64,000 bases of DNA from G942493375 sp942493375 (GTDB lineage Bacteria > Armatimonadota > UBA5829). Both the position numbers and the translations under genes were made by a program. The notes under the pieces were generated by a model, which had not been told where the DNA came from, searched no databases, and saw only the letters and a list, made by a program, of their open reading frames with translations. Below are positions 62,325 through 64,000 of this stretch, one piece after another (the stretch's first letter is position 1; each line of letters starts with the position of its first letter). The stretch covers positions 2,356,001 through 2,420,000 of the forward strand of contig OW818698.1 in assembly GCA_942493375.1 (NCBI GenBank), in the 5' to 3' direction.

Positions 62325-62640
62325 AAATACCACCTGTCCGCGTAATATCCGTATACTTCAGCGAACGGAAGGTGTCGATTCGTCTATATCTAAGCTAGCG
62401 CGGTATTTTGAAAAGTATCAATAACCAACTGGTTACTACCAACAAAATCCACTGGGGAAGAACACTCATTCTTCCCGTCATAAAACGTATCGACACCATC
62501 TTTGCAGGACATTAGCATCTAGAGAAAATAATTAGAATACGGGGATAAAATAGAGGAATGTACGGAATGCGTAGACACTACGAAGTCTTGCACAAGCATA
62601 GTAACGTATATCAGAGCCTATGTACTTTATGATTTAGAAT

Positions 62641-62674
62641 GCCCTACAGGTGGAGAAAAAACCACCTGCAGGGC
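62641..62674 (-). terminator. Terminator hairpin of the right-edge glycosidase gene
   Basis: GCCCTaCAGGTGG (62641-62653) pairs with CCACCTGcAGGGC (62662-62674), 12 pairs and one mismatch, around an A-rich loop. It lies 21 bases after the stop on the minus strand. Confidence 0.6.
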
Positions 62675-62695
62675 AAAAAGAAGTGATAAATACTA

Positions 62696-64000
62696 CTACC
62701 TGGCACTTATAAGCTTTACACCGCGCCAAATACCTCCAACACCTATTGTATTTTTGACTTTGACAGCGATAACATTGACCTGGCCTGGTTTTAGTTGCTT
62801 AGTTACATCAATTGTGAATCTCTCAATGTAGCTGATATCGGGTTCCTTATCATGGACTCCGGCTAGTTTGCCATTGACATATACATAAGCCCCTTCATCC
62901 ACAGCCCCAAATGCCAGATAAAGTTTCTTTCCCCGAGAAACATTCGGAGTATTGAATTTAACTCTATACCACCCATAGGTACTGAGATTTGCAAATCCCT
63001 GCTGGTCCCATATTTCTCGAATCTCAATTGTAGGCCATGCTGAATCGTCATAGTTAGTCATGGAATATCCGGCTTTGGTGCCCTTGTCGGATGGATCGGG
63101 AAGAAATTTCCAGTTTAGAGGCAGGTCTGCTATATCATCATAGCTTGCCCACATATCCCCAAATACCTTGGAGTCTTCAGTTTCGCCCAAATCTTTAGCA
63201 GTAAAATTAACACCTGAACGTCCCATTGTCCGCTTTGCAGGAACAGGAATGACGCCAACTTTGGTTCTGGCAAGAGCTTCGATATAACCGGTAGGAATTG
63301 GCTTGTATTCCCATTTACCGGTAGAATCATAGACCATTACCTGTCGATTCCAGACATCAAACGACTCAGCCCACATCCACACATATTCATCCGTATATCG
63401 CAATGAATTATTAGCTGCATAGGCGACTTCATCCGGAACATAATAGTTGAGGGTGATGTCGTCCACGTTGAATGATTTACGACCAATAGTAGGATTTCCA
63501 GCCATCTGATCCGGCCAGAATGAGAAACCTACCTGCACGTGTTTACGATAAGCTGATGGAAATGCGCTATGTGGTGCAGTTGCAACCATCTTGGCTCTGC
63601 CTTCGGCATATTGTTTCTCGGTCCGGTAGCCATATGCCTGTTCGAACCCATCGACGATCTTGAAACCGGGTTTAGCATTCTTAATCATGCCATCTACAAA
63701 AGCCGGCATCATCCCACACCAACCTTTTAGATTTCTGGGATAACCGGCTACTGAAGGTCCGAAGTAGAACAGTAGTGTAATATTGGGGTATTCTTCATTC
63801 ATTGCCTCGACTATTTGTCCGGCAACTTTCTGCACTTGCTTTTCATACTCTTCAGGCGTTTTATTCTCATGCTGCTTCAATGTTTCGAAATTGAAAGGTG
63901 AAGGGCCTTCATAACACTCCGGATCAAACTTCATTCCTTTCATACCTGCCTGCTTAGCAGCTCTTGCCAGAGCCCGCCAGTTGGCAATCATATCCCTGCA
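62696..64000 (-). CDS. Glycosidase-like protein with a C-terminal galactose-binding domain (5' part outside window)
   Basis: At least 434 codons are visible and the frame stays open to base 64000, so the start is not in the window; the first Met at 63991 is probably internal. The visible part begins inside a TIM-barrel-like domain (AARAKQAGMKGMKFDPECY, NITLLFYFGPS, YTDEYVWMWAESFDVW). From about residue 310 a jelly-roll like the sugar-binding domain of GH2 enzymes follows (YGWYRVKFNTPN, KLYLAFGAVDEGAYVYVNGKLAG, VIAVKVKNTIGVGGIWRGVKLI). Its role is likely carbohydrate hydrolysis or binding. Family not assigned. Confidence 0.6.
   Translation of the reverse strand, partial: CRDMIANWRALARAAKQAGMKGMKFDPECYEGPSPFNFETLKQHENKTPEEYEKQVQKVAGQIVEAMNEEYPNITLLFYFGPSVAGYPRNLKGWCGMMPAFVDGMIKNAKPGFKIVDGFEQAYGYRTEKQYAEGRAKMVATAPHSAFPSAYRKHVQVGFSFWPDQMAGNPTIGRKSFNVDDITLNYYVPDEVAYAANNSLRYTDEYVWMWAESFDVWNRQVMVYDSTGKWEYKPIPTGYIEALARTKVGVIPVPAKRTMGRSGVNFTAKDLGETEDSKVFGDMWASYDDIADLPLNWKFLPDPSDKGTKAGYSMTNYDDSAWPTIEIREIWDQQGFANLSTYGWYRVKFNTPNVSRGKKLYLAFGAVDEGAYVYVNGKLAGVHDKEPDISYIERFTIDVTKQLKPGQVNVIAVKVKNTIGVGGIWRGVKLISAR

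Larger units (their letters stand above)
62305..62695. other. Spacer upstream of flagellin C
   Basis: This 391-base region holds the flagellin C leader and promoter and the 3' hairpin of the next minus-strand gene (62641-62674). In the leader CTCC/GGAG can pair around AAGGA (62324-62312), placing the GGAGGAG ribosome-binding site partly in a stem. I see no gene and no convincing sigma-28 or sigma-54 promoter. Confidence 0.5.

Overview
The window reads as a chromosomal stretch of a flagellated, rod-shaped, diderm bacterium with about 45% GC. Rod shape is supported by mreB-mreC and the flagellum by fliD, fliS and three flagellins. An outer membrane is supported by a beta-barrel protein ending in Phe. 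The DUF1549/DUF1553 + DUF1501 + pre-peptidase module and many secreted unusual glycosidases (DUF6259, DUF6067/GH123-like, PcRGLX/YetA-like, DUF4838) are typical of Planctomycetota, Verrucomicrobiota, Lentisphaerota and Armatimonadota. My best guess is Armatimonadota or a neighbouring environmental phylum. That is inference; there is no rRNA or ribosomal-protein marker here.

Layout. 1-1841: mreB-mreC on the minus strand. 2207-2294: tRNA-Ser(CGA) with a good promoter. 2303-8649: minus-strand operon of GH4 glycosidase, MttB-family methyltransferase, GNAT acetyltransferase and a parallel beta-helix/beta-propeller fusion. 8904-18887: plus-strand run of GH20-like, GH2, Gfo/Idh/MocA oxidoreductase, ceramidase-like and TIM-barrel glycosidase-like genes. 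18891-24027: minus-strand DUF1549/1553 - DUF1501 - pre-peptidase-domain operon, divergent from a UroD-family methyltransferase. 25151-33940: a hypothetical gene, a HEAT-repeat gene broken by an in-frame amber codon, a CBM9/DUF6067 glycosidase, and a translationally coupled pair of a VIT protein lacking its VWA domain and a Reg_prop-type beta-propeller. 33966-44920: minus-strand series of five secreted or predicted glycan-active proteins (GH5-like, DUF4838, double pectate-lyase-3, DUF6259, PcRGLX-like). 45075-47332: a coupled pair of a di-haem cytochrome c peroxidase and a fused mono-haem cytochrome/porin. 47558-48913: orphan type III-like DNA methyltransferase. 49059-53024: fliD-fliS-flgN/fliT-like-M14 carboxypeptidase, joined by overlapping stop/start codons. 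53507-62304: three tandem genes for ~900-residue flagellins. 62696-64000: a partial secreted glycosidase-like gene.

How the genes fit together. Most of the window serves extracellular or periplasmic breakdown of complex, probably plant or algal, polysaccharide (rhamnogalacturonan-like lyases, pectate-lyase folds, beta-galactosidase/glucuronidase types). No TonB/SusCD or ABC transporter is present. The other theme is motility: a filament-export cassette next to very large, internally repetitive flagellins that show a local gene-conversion tract and conserved GGA-loop hairpins in their leaders (candidate CsrA targets).

Most worth a second look: the cytochrome-porin/peroxidase pair, the giant flagellins and their leaders, the carboxypeptidase coupled to flagellar chaperones, the VIT protein without VWA, the DUF1549 protein without its haem-like motif, the amber codon in the HEAT gene, and several short-period palindromic intergenic repeats. 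All assignments come from reading the sequence by eye; no database search was run.
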